From NCBI GenBank assembly GCA_903848465.1, contig CAINGK010000166.1:1-64000 (forward strand): DNA of 64,000 bases, written 5' to 3'. This document shows positions 1 through 8,072 of the stretch, in pieces. Every line of letters starts with the position of its first letter. Position 1 is the stretch's first letter. The position numbers and the translations under genes were made by a program. A model generated the notes under the pieces. That model ran no database searches, was not told the DNA's origin, and was given only the letters and a program-made list of their open reading frames with translations. This DNA comes from an uncultured Verrucomicrobiota bacterium (GTDB taxonomy: Bacteria; Verrucomicrobiota; Verrucomicrobiia; Verrucomicrobiales; Verrucomicrobiaceae).

Positions 1-2
1 CC

Positions 3-104
3 CTCCTGCGCCTCGTCTCCGCCCTGCTCTGCGAGCAAAGCGATGAGTGGAGCACCGGCAAAATTTACCTCAACATGAACTCCGCTGAACCATCCCAAAC
101 CTGA
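3..104 (+). CDS. IS256-family (mutator type) transposase, C-terminal end only
   Basis: An open frame enters the window at base 3 and stops at 102-104, giving 33 residues. They match the usual end of mutator-type (IS256) transposases: the LVSALL helix, an acidic/Trp segment (SDEWSTG) and the YLNM tail. The rest of the gene lies outside the window. Just after the stop, 109-132 reads as an A/T-rich tract that could be the right inverted repeat, but the left end is not visible so this is a guess. The product would be a DDE transposase that moves its own IS; whether the full copy is intact cannot be told. Confidence 0.7.
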   Translation, partial: LLRLVSALLCEQSDEWSTGKIYLNMNSAEPSQT

Positions 105-139
105 TCGCCACTTTTACAGAATAAAATTTGCGCCGCCCC

Positions 140-210
140 GCCTAAAGGCAGGACTACAATACGCAGTTTAAGTAACGCGCCACGCCATCTGCTTTGCAGA
201 ACTCCATCAC
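140..210. repeat. 71-bp direct repeat, copy 1
   Basis: Bases 140-210 recur at 313-383 with the same length and only a few substitutions. Each copy starts with a small hairpin (GCC-TAAA-GGC here, GCC-TGAA-GGC in the second) followed by an identical tail containing ACTACAATACGCAG. The stretch 105-379 holds no gene I can support. Confidence 0.85.
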
Positions 211-284
211 AAGTGGCGGGCGGCCTTTCAGCGCTCCACGGTAGCAGCAAATGCACACGCGTGACGCAGCGCTGTATTGTAGTA

Positions 285-298
285 CCGGCTTTAGCCGG
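285..298. repeat. Small hairpin repeat CCGG(C)-TTTA-(G)CCGG
   Basis: A 5-bp stem with a TTTA loop preceded by GTAGTA. The same unit recurs at 59701-59714 and 61911-61924, and a variant with changed but still pairing stem bases (CCTGC-TTTA-GCAGG) lies at 12046-12059. It sits between the IS remnant and the DUF2237 gene. Confidence 0.7.
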
Positions 299-312
299 AA
301 TCTGACCTGACC

Positions 313-383
313 GCCTGAAGGCGGGACTACAATACGCAGTTTAAGTAACGCGCCACGCCATCTGCTTTGCAGAACTCCATCAC
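313..383. repeat. 71-bp direct repeat, copy 2
   Basis: Second copy of the repeat at 140-210. Its right end runs into the 3' end of the DUF2237 gene, whose stop is at 380-382, so the repeat supplies the stop codon region. Confidence 0.85.
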
Positions 384-760
384 TCCACATCCTCACCAGG
401 ATCATCCAACGCATGCGCCTTCAAATCCTCAAGATCCACCCACTCAAGCGCGGATTCATGCGTGGCCGAAAGACACACGGGTGGGGCGCAACCCGCATCG
501 AGGGCTTGCTTCCAACGCGTGACGCACAGGCACCAGCGGTCGCCGGGCTTGAGGCCGGGGAAGTCCCATTCAGGAGCGGGCGCAGTGAGATCGTTGCCGC
601 TGAGATAGGAGAAGTTCAGAAACTCATGAGTCGCCTCAATGCAGACCGTGTGCAGCCCGACATCTCCGGGGCCGGTGCGGCAGTAGCCATCGCGGTAGAA
701 CCCAGTCATGGGTTTGCGGCAGCAGCAGGTGAGCGGTTTGCGAAGAACGTTGGTGCGCAT
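380..760 (-). CDS. DUF2237 family protein
   Basis: The 126-residue product matches the small DUF2237 family almost end to end: NVL.KPL at the start, MTGFYRDG and CRTGPGDVGLHTVC near residues 18-40, GNDL at about 55, then FPGLKPGDRWCLC and APPV..SATHESAL before a VDLEDL tail. Homologues are of similar length and have no established function; the conserved Cys residues suggest metal binding or redox chemistry, which is inference only. The gene starts 6 bases after the stop of the PL6 lyase on the same strand, so the two are probably co-transcribed. Its last codon overlaps a 71-bp repeat. Confidence 0.85.
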   Translation of the reverse strand: MRTNVLRKPLTCCCRKPMTGFYRDGYCRTGPGDVGLHTVCIEATHEFLNFSYLSGNDLTAPAPEWDFPGLKPGDRWCLCVTRWKQALDAGCAPPVCLSATHESALEWVDLEDLKAHALDDPGEDVE

Positions 761-766
761 GATGAG

Positions 767-1990
767 TTACTTTTTCCAGGCAGGACCGGTGGCCTCAGAG
801 ATGGAAGGTTTGGCGATGTTGGACAGTTCCTTGGCGGTTTCGTTGTCCTTCATTGTCACGCCATCGGTTGCTGATTTGATTTCGAAGGCTTCGCCCAGTT
901 TGGTCTGAATGTGATTGCCGCTGATCTCGGTTTCAACCGGTGGCAGCACGGCTTTTTTGTCCCCGCCCAGACCGATGAGGATGTTGTGTTTGCAGTTGAT
1001 GAAGGTGTTGTTGATGACCTTGGCGCGCTTCACCTGGAAGTAACCGTTGGGCACGGAATCGGGGATGCCGAGCATGATACACAGCGCGCTGCGCTCGTCG
1101 TCGCCAGTGAGGTTTTCAAAGAGATTGCCGGTGACGACATGGTCTTCGCCAATGATGCGGACACCGCCTGCGCCTTTGGCACCATCGCCGAGGAAGATGT
1201 TGTGCTCCACCATGCAGGCATTGCCATGACGCAGGGTCAGCGTGCCGGAGACGCCTTTGAAAGTATTGCGACGGTAGAGGTTGCCGCAGGATTTGTTGGA
1301 GATGCACTCGGCTTCGCCATCGCATTTCTCAAACAAGTTATGCTCCACAATACAGGCGGCGGTTTGCATCGAGGTCTTGCTGTCGCCGAGGCGAATGGTT
1401 TCGCCGCCGTTCTTGCCGAGCTTCGGGCGCGGGCCGAAGTGATTATGGTCGATCTGGTGCTTGCCCTGATCCTTCGACTCGTTCGAAAGCCACACCACCA
1501 TCGTGGTGCCCTGCGTCGTCTTGCCGGCGATGTAGCAGTGGTCCACACGATTCCGCGCACCGTAGATCGAGACAAACTGGGACGAATCCGTCGAAGCAAG
1601 CTGCGTGTCATTCGTCACCGCGCAGTTGGTGATGCGGCAGTCGCTGGCGAGATGCTTGGAGTCCTGGCGCAATTCGATGACCTGCTCGCCCGTGGGATTC
1701 TGAAACCACAGGCCATCCACCACGACATGCGCCCCGCCAACGGAGAGTCGCGAGCCACCCGTGAAGATCACCTTGCCAGGTGTCTTCGCTTTGATCGTCA
1801 CCGGTTTCGCCTCAGTGCCTTCCGCGTTGATTTTCAAATGGGCATCGGCCCAGGTCCCGTCTTTCAAAACCAGCGTGTCACCCGCTTTCACGTTTTGCGC
1901 TGCAGCAGCAAATGCGGCCGCATCCGCGATGGAGATGTCTCTGGCCAGAGCGGGAAGAGCGAGGGCAAGGGAGAGGAGGGTCAGGCGCAT
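767..1990 (-). CDS. Secreted polysaccharide lyase family 6 (alginate lyase / chondroitinase B-like)
   Basis: I place the start at the ATG at 1988-1990 because it gives a clean signal peptide (RLTLLSLALALPALA, cleaved near residue 17); the open frame extends 73 codons upstream without signal-like sequence. The mature 390 residues are a right-handed beta-helix. Family landmarks are visible: KDGTW (43-47), NGGETIRLGDS (194-204), ECISNKS with the catalytic-type Lys (K233) and TLRHGN with the catalytic-type Arg (R254). These match the Lys/Arg pair of PL6 enzymes, which cleave alginate or dermatan sulfate by beta-elimination. Substrate cannot be told from sequence. It is followed by the DUF2237 gene 6 bases on. 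Confidence 0.85.
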   Translation of the reverse strand: MRLTLLSLALALPALARDISIADAAAFAAAAQNVKAGDTLVLKDGTWADAHLKINAEGTEAKPVTIKAKTPGKVIFTGGSRLSVGGAHVVVDGLWFQNPTGEQVIELRQDSKHLASDCRITNCAVTNDTQLASTDSSQFVSIYGARNRVDHCYIAGKTTQGTTMVVWLSNESKDQGKHQIDHNHFGPRPKLGKNGGETIRLGDSKTSMQTAACIVEHNLFEKCDGEAECISNKSCGNLYRRNTFKGVSGTLTLRHGNACMVEHNIFLGDGAKGAGGVRIIGEDHVVTGNLFENLTGDDERSALCIMLGIPDSVPNGYFQVKRAKVINNTFINCKHNILIGLGGDKKAVLPPVETEISGNHIQTKLGEAFEIKSATDGVTMKDNETAKELSNIAKPSISEATGPAWKK

Positions 1991-2053
1991 ATGCCACCTA
2001 TGAGAGACGGCAGGAGGCTTGACGGCAAGGCAGATTTCCAGCACACTTGCAGC

Positions 2054-2296
2054 ATGACTTCCCTGCCTGAAACCCAAGCGCGCACCAAGCTCCGCCAGTT
2101 GATGGCCGAGACGGCGGATTCGCATGAGCCGATTCAGATCACCGGACGCCAAGGCAATGCGGTGCTCATCTCTGAGGACGACTGGCGCAGCATTCAGGAA
2201 ACGCTGCATCTAATGGCCATTCCCGGCATGCGTGACTCAATCCGCAAAGGCATGAGAGAGCCGCTGTCCAAAGCTTCCAAGAATCCCGGCTGGTGA
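2054..2296 (+). CDS. YefM/Phd-type antitoxin, no toxin partner seen
   Basis: Eighty residues with the YefM/Phd fold: an N-terminal half with Q.R.KL..LM followed by EPIQITGRQGNAVLIS.DDW (residues 25-44) and an amphipathic tail with IPGMRDSIRKGM. Such antitoxins bind DNA through the N-terminus and neutralise RelE/YoeB toxins with the tail. The usual companion toxin would begin within a few bases of the stop, but the next 58 bases carry no start leading to a RelE/YoeB-like protein. The gene is divergent from the PL6 lyase with a 63-bp gap that must hold both promoters. It may regulate an unlinked toxin or be a remnant. Confidence 0.8.
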   Translation: MTSLPETQARTKLRQLMAETADSHEPIQITGRQGNAVLISEDDWRSIQETLHLMAIPGMRDSIRKGMREPLSKASKNPGW

Positions 2297-2354
2297 ATAG
2301 AAGTCACAATGTAGAGACAGAGATTCAATGCACCTTGAGTCGTAGTCCCGAATA

Positions 2355-2732
2355 ATGAAGCTCTTCCCAAAAATTCGCCTTCAGGTGTCTCAAAGTTTAT
2401 TCCGTTTTTCGTGTGGGGCATCGACGTTTGAATTCAAACCCGAAGTTTATCTCGCAGAAGACAGAGTCGTTCTAGCTATCGGATCCCCACCGCTGGAAGG
2501 CAACTTTGCTCGCATGGTTCGCATACTAGATTCAAATGAGAATCACAGCGAGGCGTTGGAAATTTTGGCAATGCTGCTAAGGCACGGCGCGCGAGCTGTT
2601 ATCGGAGGTTGGTGTCTGGGACCACTCACACTACGAATTGCCTGCGATCCATCGGTCAGCGTCTTCTCGTCAGCGGATTGGCGCTTGGCCTCCAGCCAGG
2701 CTGGTGCGAGCAATATCATTTTTGAATCGTAA
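2355..2732 (+). CDS. Hypothetical protein, AT-richer accessory patch
   Basis: The frame encodes 125 residues that I do not recognise. The sequence is mixed alpha/beta in character, with no signal peptide or membrane segment, two Cys (C20, C97) and a glycine-rich spot (GARAVIGGWCLG, about 83-94). Composition is clearly less GC-rich than the flanking genes, which fits recent acquisition. It follows the antitoxin by 58 bases, so a co-transcribed partner role was considered, but nothing in it resembles a known RelE, YoeB, Fic or PIN toxin. It could also be a non-coding accident, since only length and codon texture support it. Confidence 0.45.
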   Translation: MKLFPKIRLQVSQSLFRFSCGASTFEFKPEVYLAEDRVVLAIGSPPLEGNFARMVRILDSNENHSEALEILAMLLRHGARAVIGGWCLGPLTLRIACDPSVSVFSSADWRLASSQAGASNIIFES

Positions 2733-2797
2733 AGAGTCCTGACCTATCGGTAGTTCCAACCGTCCGGTGCCCACTTGCATTCACGGGGCAGTCATCC

Positions 2798-3181
2798 ATG
2801 ATGGCCCCCATGAAACCCAACCTTGTCTGGTTCGACATCCCGGCACTTGATCTTGAGCGCGCCATCCGCTTTTACTCAGCCGTGCTTGGCCGGGAGATCA
2901 AGCAGGAGGTCCTCGGCGGAGTCCCCACGGCCATGCTGCCGACAGCAGATGGTGCTCAGCAGGGCTGCGTGGTGGTGGTGAAGGATTTCAAACCTTCAGC
3001 GGACGGCATCATGATTTACTTCGATGTGAATGGCCGTCTGAAGGAATCCGTGGCTGCGGTGCAGGCGAATGGCGGGACGGTGCAGCAGGATGTGCACTCG
3101 ATCGGTGAGTATGGATTTCGTGCGGAGGTTCTGGATTCTGAGGGAAACTGCATTGCGCTGCATGCGGAGACGGAGGCGTGA
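2798..3181 (+). CDS. VOC superfamily (glyoxalase / bleomycin-resistance-like) protein
   Basis: About 127 residues forming two beta-alpha-beta-beta-beta repeats. Visible landmarks are the opening PNLVWFDIPALDLERAIRFY (5-24), the mid-protein KDFKPSADGIMIYFDV, and the closing EYGFRAEVLDSEGNCIALH. This is the common small VOC protein that works as a metal-dependent dioxygenase, lyase or drug-binding protein; closest relatives are usually annotated only as VOC family. Three in-frame ATGs lie at 2798, 2801 and 2810; the last (MKPNLVWF) also fits the family. It stands alone, with no obvious operon partner. Confidence 0.85.
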   Translation: MMAPMKPNLVWFDIPALDLERAIRFYSAVLGREIKQEVLGGVPTAMLPTADGAQQGCVVVVKDFKPSADGIMIYFDVNGRLKESVAAVQANGGTVQQDVHSIGEYGFRAEVLDSEGNCIALHAETEA

Positions 3182-3265
3182 CTGCTCCCTCGTGCTCGTT
3201 ACAAATGATCCTCGATCGAGAATTCCATCGCCTGTCACACACATAAAATTGGTTCCATTCTTTCC

Positions 3266-3820
3266 ATGCCAATTGCAATACCAGATCTCAGAGTTTTTGA
3301 GTGGCTCGGCAATGACTCGAAAGGAGTGCCATATTATTTGCATCCACTGAATTTGGTCTGGAGTGACGCAGGAGTTGAGCACGACTTGCAGGTTTTCCGT
3401 GGCGCGGCAGACCAGCTTGCTGGTGAATTGGCATACTGGGCGGAAATTATTCGAGATGCCTCTTGGAGGCACTCGTTGGCTGGCTGCACCTGTCTTTTAG
3501 TCAGCCGCCGACACGAGTTCTTCGACGAGCTTTGTCAGCGATTTCGTGACGGCAGTTTCGTTGTTCCACAGATTGCCGTTACTCTCGGCTTGCTTCATGG
3601 GGCAGCCGCTCGCTCATTTTTTGAGTCGTTTTTGAACGAGCCGGATTTGCTCGGTCATCCCAAGCAGGCTGTTTCAGCACATCGAGTTTTAGTGCGTCTC
3701 GGCGCGCAGCCGATTCATAACGTCTCCATCGAATTTTGGCACAATCTTGAACGTGATGACGCGATTGTTGCAGAGAAGGTTGTCACTGCGCAGTGGGATT
3801 TTTGGTCGAGCAGAATATAA
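3266..3820 (+). CDS. Hypothetical protein
   Basis: The 184-residue product is not one I recognise. It is soluble-looking, aromatic-rich (several Trp, e.g. FEWLG, AYWAEI, IEFWHNL) and has a helical middle with RRHEFFDELCQRF. It is AT-richer than the surroundings and ends three bases short of the convergent altronate dehydratase stop, leaving no room for a terminator between them. It could be a contact-dependent or immunity-type accessory gene of the kind often found with this composition, but no motif supports that. Confidence 0.55.
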   Translation: MPIAIPDLRVFEWLGNDSKGVPYYLHPLNLVWSDAGVEHDLQVFRGAADQLAGELAYWAEIIRDASWRHSLAGCTCLLVSRRHEFFDELCQRFRDGSFVVPQIAVTLGLLHGAAARSFFESFLNEPDLLGHPKQAVSAHRVLVRLGAQPIHNVSIEFWHNLERDDAIVAEKVVTAQWDFWSSRI

Positions 3821-3823
3821 GCC

Positions 3824-5473
3824 TCACAAACTCACCCCACGCTTCCACGGCAGAAAGTCATCCTGCCCCAGCGCCACCGCTTTCGGCACATACTCCCCGC
3901 TCGCCGTGGCGATGACCAGTTCCAGCATCTCCTCGCCCATCTGCTCCACGGTCTTCTCGCCGGTGATGATAGGCCCCGTATCAAAGTCGATGAGATCAGG
4001 CATGCGCTTCGCAAGATCACTGTTGGTGGCGATTTTCAGCGTCGGGCACACCGGATTTCCGGTAGGCGTGCCGAGGCCGGTGGTGAAGAGCATCATGTTG
4101 CAGCCGCCGCCGGCGAGGGCGGTGGTGCTTTCGACGTCGTTACCGGGGGTGCAGTAGAGCGTGAGGCCGCCGTGCTGGCGGATGGGCTCGGCGTAGTCGA
4201 GGACATCGACGATGGGGCTGGTGCCGCCTTTCTTGGCGGCACCGGCGGATTTGATGCCGTCGGTGACGAGGCCGTCGCGGATGTTGCCGGGGCTGGGGTT
4301 GGCATCGAAGCCGGAGCCGCAGGCCTGGGCGGCACCTTCATAAGCACGCATGAGGCCGACGAATTTATCGGCGAGGGCGGCAGTGACGCAGCGGTCGCTG
4401 AGGCTCTGCTCGACGCCGCAGAGTTCGGGGAATTCGCTGAGCACAGGCGCACCGCCGAGGGCGGCGAGGAGATCGGCCGTGTGGCCGATGGCGGGATTGG
4501 CGGAGATGCCGGAGAAGCCATCGCTGCCGCCGCATTCGACGGCCATGATGAGATTGCTGAGGGAGCAGGGCTCGCGCGTCTGCTCATTGGCAGCGGCGAG
4601 GTGGAGGAAGGTGTCGCGGATGGCATTGGCCATCATGTCGCGCTCGGATTTGCTCTTCTGCTGCTCGTAGATGAGCAGCGGCTTTTCCAGTTTCGGGTAA
4701 AGCGCGGCCATTTCGCTCTCCAGCAGGCTGACCTGAGCATGCTGGCAGCCGAGGCTCAAAATGGTGGCCCCAGCAACGTTGGAGCTATGGATGTAACCCG
4801 CGAGCAGTCGGCACAGCGCCTGCGCATCCTGCCGGGTGCCGCCGCAGCCGAGGCCGTGCTCCAGGAACTTCACGCCATCGATGTTTTTAAACACACGCGC
4901 GGCGGTGGCAGAGGTCTCCGCTTCGAGCGCAGCGGCTTCGATTTCCGCCTTGGAGGCACCAGCGCGGTGGAGTTCCACCAGGCGCTGCGCGAAGCGCTCA
5001 TACGGCGAAGTTTTACCGTAGCCGAGGCTGCGGGTCAGGGCCTCGCGCATGAAGGCGAGGTTGCGGTTTTCACAGAAGACGAGGGGGATGACGAGCCAGT
5101 AATTCGCAGTACCCGCAGGGCCGACAGAACGTTTGAAGCCATTGAAGGTACGGGTCTTCCACTTGGAAACATCCGGCGGCGTCCAGGTGTAGTCACGCTG
5201 CTTGCCGCTGAAGGCGGAGGTGGCGTGGACGACGTTGTGGGTGTGAATCAGCGCCCCGGTGGCGATGGCCTGCGTGGCTTTGCCAACGGTGACGCCGTAC
5301 ATGGTGATGAGGTCGCCCACCGCGAAGTCATGCGCGGCGAATTTTTGCTTGGCGGGGATCTTTTCGCGCAAGGTCCAGGAGCTGCCGTTCAGGGAGAGGG
5401 CGGCACCGGCGGAGAGGTCAGAAAGCGCGACGATGGCGTCGTCGGCAGGGTGGACTTGGAGGATGGAGGCCAT
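3824..5473 (-). CDS. uxaA: Altronate dehydratase (UxaA/GarD family)
   Basis: The 549-residue protein has the two parts of this family: an N-terminal SAF domain (residues about 1-95, with the metal-type HTHN at 77-80) and the large UxaA catalytic domain, marked by NYWLVIPLVFCENRN (about 124-138), GLGCGGTRQDAQ, ECGGSDGFSGISANPAIG and CPTLKIATN. UxaA dehydrates D-altronate to 2-keto-3-deoxy-D-gluconate in uronate catabolism; galactarate dehydratase (GarD) is a close alternative and cannot be fully excluded. The start ATG is at 5471-5473. A 2-keto-3-deoxygluconate-type kinase lies 9 kb away at 14.3-15.4 kb, which supports the altronate assignment. It is divergent from the ABC transporter gene. 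Confidence 0.85.
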   Translation of the reverse strand: MASILQVHPADDAIVALSDLSAGAALSLNGSSWTLREKIPAKQKFAAHDFAVGDLITMYGVTVGKATQAIATGALIHTHNVVHATSAFSGKQRDYTWTPPDVSKWKTRTFNGFKRSVGPAGTANYWLVIPLVFCENRNLAFMREALTRSLGYGKTSPYERFAQRLVELHRAGASKAEIEAAALEAETSATAARVFKNIDGVKFLEHGLGCGGTRQDAQALCRLLAGYIHSSNVAGATILSLGCQHAQVSLLESEMAALYPKLEKPLLIYEQQKSKSERDMMANAIRDTFLHLAAANEQTREPCSLSNLIMAVECGGSDGFSGISANPAIGHTADLLAALGGAPVLSEFPELCGVEQSLSDRCVTAALADKFVGLMRAYEGAAQACGSGFDANPSPGNIRDGLVTDGIKSAGAAKKGGTSPIVDVLDYAEPIRQHGGLTLYCTPGNDVESTTALAGGGCNMMLFTTGLGTPTGNPVCPTLKIATNSDLAKRMPDLIDFDTGPIITGEKTVEQMGEEMLELVIATASGEYVPKAVALGQDDFLPWKRGVSL

Positions 5474-5561
5474 GATTGAGCAGGAATAAAGCGTGGGCGG
5501 AGGAAGGGAAGGCAGAATTTTGAACTTTGCGCTTTCTGCCAGACCGGGTTAGATCGGGAAT

Positions 5562-7325
5562 ATGCTCGAAATCAACAATCTCTCCCACGTTGTTCCCGGA
5601 AAAGGCAAAGTACCTCTCCGCGTGCTGGAACAGGTCAGCTTCATGGCTCCGGGCGGGCATGTGCTAGCGGTGATCGGGCCTTCGGGCAGCGGCAAGACCA
5701 CGCTGCTGCGCATACTCGCGGGTCTGACAGAGCCGGAGGCTGGCACGGCCACCTTCGGCAAGCGGGATCTCATCAAGCAACCTCTCTACGCCAACCAGCT
5801 CGGCTGGGTGCCTGCCGGAGATGACAGCCTGATCGACCACCTGACCGTGCGCGAAAACCTGATCAGCGCGGCGATGCTGCGCGGTGCCGGACGCACGCGG
5901 GACGAGGTTCTCTCCCGTGTCTCCCATGTGCTGGTGACCGTCGGGCTGGAAAACCTAGCCACCGAGCGCACCTCCACGCTGGCGCTGCCACAGCGCCGCC
6001 GCCTGAAACTGGGCCTCGCACTCGTGGCGGACCCAGTGATCGTGCTATGCGATGATTTCACCGTGGGGCTGGATGTGCGCAGCGAGCGCGAATTTGAGGC
6101 CCTGCTAAAAATGGTGGCCAACGACCGGCCCGACCGCATCGTCATTCACGCCACCGACTCACTGGCCAATCTGGGAGCCTATGACACCGTGGTGGTGATG
6201 CATGAAGGCTACGTGGCCTTCCACGGCCCTGCACGCGCCGTGCCGCACTACTTCACCGTGCCGACCTATGATGAAGTCTATGCCCGTCTGGCCAAACGCC
6301 CCGCGCAGCGCTGGGGCGACTCCTGGATGAAGCACCGCGATGCCTACTATGCCGCATTCAAGCTGGGCAGCGGCGTGGCAGACAAGCTTTCCGCCGCCGA
6401 GGAAGATCCGGGCGATGAAGATCGCACGATCATCATGAAGCAGAAGGGTGATGAAGGTGAAGAGGAGGCCAAAAAGACGGAAGAAGCCGAGGTGCGCCCG
6501 ATCATTCCGCTGCCTGGCATCTTCAGCCAAGCTCAGCACTTGGTGAAGCGCCGCTGGTCCCTGCTCCGCCGCACTCCGCGCGAGTGGATCATGCACTCCT
6601 CGCTGCTGCTAGGTGCGCCAGTTGTCGCCTTCCTCCTGCTGCTGCCCAATTTAAAAGCACTCAAAGAAATGCGTGCTGGCAGCACCGCTGCAGACGTGGT
6701 CTGGCCCGCAGCCTACACCGTCTCGATGATCGTCCTGATCCAGATCCTACTGGTGATGTTCATGGCCCTGCGCCTCGGCGCACGCGAGATCGCTGGCTGC
6801 CGCGCCATTTATGAGCGCGAGCGCATTGGCGGTGTGAGTCCCGCTGCATGGCTCATCGGCACCCTGCTCTTCATGCTACCCGTCATCCTGGTACAGAGCA
6901 TCTGGATGGAGATGTTTTTGGAAACCGTCACTGGCGGGCTGCCGGGCACCGGCCTGGCCAAGCTGCTGCTGCCAGCCCTCTCGGGTGCCGCCTTTGCCGC
7001 CCTCTGCCTGGGCATCTCCGCCAACTCCGGCAGCAAAGAGCGCGCCCACAGCATCTCGCTCACCCTGCTCTGTACCAATGTCCTGCTCTGCGGCGGGCTG
7101 CTCGGCTTTCCGAAAATCCTCGGGCACGTGGTGCATCCCTTCATCACTGCGCATTACGGCTGGTCCGGCATCATCGACTCCCTCGAAAAGACCGCCTACT
7201 TCACGCCCATCGACAAACTGGTGAAGACCTGGTTTGCCACCCCCGATCTGGCGCTGATCATGCTCGGCGTGCATTTCCTGGTCGGCGTGGTGCTGGCCTT
7301 TGTGGGATTGCGTCGGCGTGGATAA
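5562..7325 (+). CDS. ABCG-like half transporter (ATPase-permease fusion) with degenerate ATPase motifs
   Basis: A 587-residue fusion in the order of the ABCG/White type: an N-terminal nucleotide-binding domain (1-225), a charged linker rich in Glu/Lys (about 280-325) and an ABC-2 type membrane domain with about six segments (345-587). Walker A is intact (GPSGSGKTT, 39-47) and the H-loop His is present (H196). Three other sites are not: the Q-loop Gln is replaced (VPAGDD, A85), the LSGGQ-type signature reads LALPQRRR (140-147), and the catalytic Glu after Walker B is Asp (VLCDDFT, D165). It may bind ATP but hydrolyse slowly. Substrate unknown; lipid or polysaccharide export is typical of the group. 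Followed by the GcvH-like gene. Confidence 0.8.
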   Translation: MLEINNLSHVVPGKGKVPLRVLEQVSFMAPGGHVLAVIGPSGSGKTTLLRILAGLTEPEAGTATFGKRDLIKQPLYANQLGWVPAGDDSLIDHLTVRENLISAAMLRGAGRTRDEVLSRVSHVLVTVGLENLATERTSTLALPQRRRLKLGLALVADPVIVLCDDFTVGLDVRSEREFEALLKMVANDRPDRIVIHATDSLANLGAYDTVVVMHEGYVAFHGPARAVPHYFTVPTYDEVYARLAKRPAQRWGDSWMKHRDAYYAAFKLGSGVADKLSAAEEDPGDEDRTIIMKQKGDEGEEEAKKTEEAEVRPIIPLPGIFSQAQHLVKRRWSLLRRTPREWIMHSSLLLGAPVVAFLLLLPNLKALKEMRAGSTAADVVWPAAYTVSMIVLIQILLVMFMALRLGAREIAGCRAIYERERIGGVSPAAWLIGTLLFMLPVILVQSIWMEMFLETVTGGLPGTGLAKLLLPALSGAAFAALCLGISANSGSKERAHSISLTLLCTNVLLCGGLLGFPKILGHVVHPFITAHYGWSGIIDSLEKTAYFTPIDKLVKTWFATPDLALIMLGVHFLVGVVLAFVGLRRRG

Positions 7326-7444
7326 CGCGACGCGCGTCAAACTGGCTGCGCGTTAGCGTGCATGAGTCAAGTATTGTGCCCATGACTCTTGACGACCTTT
7401 TTGCCCACTCCTTGTCTTCTTGACCTCTGGTTCTCCCCTCCCCC

Positions 7445-7924
7445 ATGCCGCTCAATTTCGTCCGCTTCAAGCACGCCCGGTTCTCCGCCCGCTTCCCCGA
7501 CACCTTCCGCTACTCGCGCTCGCACTACTGGATGGCTCCGGTGGAAGGTGAGTCAAATCTCTGGCGGGTGGGCTTCACCAAGTTCGCCACGCGCATGCTC
7601 GGCGAACTCGTCGATTGCGAGTGGAAGCCCGCTGAAGGCGGCCCCGTAGCCCCCGGCGACAACATCGGCTGGGTCGAAGGCTTCAAGGCCGCCTCCGATG
7701 TCTATTGCGTGATGAACGGTGCCTTTGCCGGTGGCAATCCCGAACTCAAAGTCGATGCCTGCATCGTGCGCAGCGATCCCTATGAGCAAGGCTGGCTCTA
7801 CAGCGTGCGCGGCGAACCCGAGGCCGAGTCACTCGACGTGCAAGGTTACATCGACCTCCTCAGCGGCACGATCCAGCGCATGGCAGAAGAGGGCCATGGC
7901 GAAGAGGGAGCGGATGCGGAGTGA
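7445..7924 (+). CDS. GcvH-like lipoyl-domain protein
   Basis: The 159-residue product carries a glycine cleavage H protein-type domain. The core reads WRVGFTKFATRMLGELVDCEW (40-60), then GDNIGWVEGFKAASDVY (71-87), where K81 aligns with the lipoylated Lys of GcvH (usual context ESVKAVSD). The end GNPEL...DPYEQGWLYSV also follows GcvH. It differs from standard GcvH in its first 28 residues and a roughly 30-residue acidic C-terminal tail. No gcvT or gcvP lies nearby; upstream is the ABCG-like gene, 119 bases away. It could be a stand-alone lipoate carrier of the kind seen in lipoate-relay systems. GcvH proper cannot be excluded. Confidence 0.75.
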   Translation: MPLNFVRFKHARFSARFPDTFRYSRSHYWMAPVEGESNLWRVGFTKFATRMLGELVDCEWKPAEGGPVAPGDNIGWVEGFKAASDVYCVMNGAFAGGNPELKVDACIVRSDPYEQGWLYSVRGEPEAESLDVQGYIDLLSGTIQRMAEEGHGEEGADAE

Positions 7925-7962
7925 GGGAAACAGCTATTGCCAATTGAGCGCGCTGAGTCCAC

Positions 7963-8045
7963 AGCGCGGCGTGGACCGCACTCTCCGAGTGCGGTCTCCG
8001 GCCTCCCAGACCGCACATGGAATGTGCGGACCACTCCACGCTGGG
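7963..8045. repeat. Two-hairpin dispersed repeat, copy 1 (convergent gap)
   Basis: An 83-bp unit between the converging stops at 7924 and 8073. It contains CGCACTC-TCC-GAGTGCG, then CCGCACAT-GGA-ATGTGCGG, closed by outer arms GCGTGGA and TCCACGC. Highly similar copies lie at 16766-16849 and 26419-26501, each also between convergent genes. A bidirectional terminator or REP-like element is likely. Confidence 0.85.
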
Positions 8046-8072
8046 CTGCTCGGCAATGGATCTTTCCCAGCC

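Noticed and set aside
911-2296. Long open frame on the plus strand opposite the PL6 lyase
   Set aside because: Only its last 80 codons (the antitoxin from 2054) look like a protein; the rest is the GC-rich shadow of the lyase gene. The same applies to long antisense frames opposite uxaA (4172-5479), nspC (13443-14174), res (40403-41839) and the barrel gene (60079-61251).
2355-2732. Toxin partner for the antitoxin
   Set aside because: The 58-bp gap is larger than in typical yefM-yoeB pairs and the product shows no RelE/YoeB, PIN, Fic or Doc motif.
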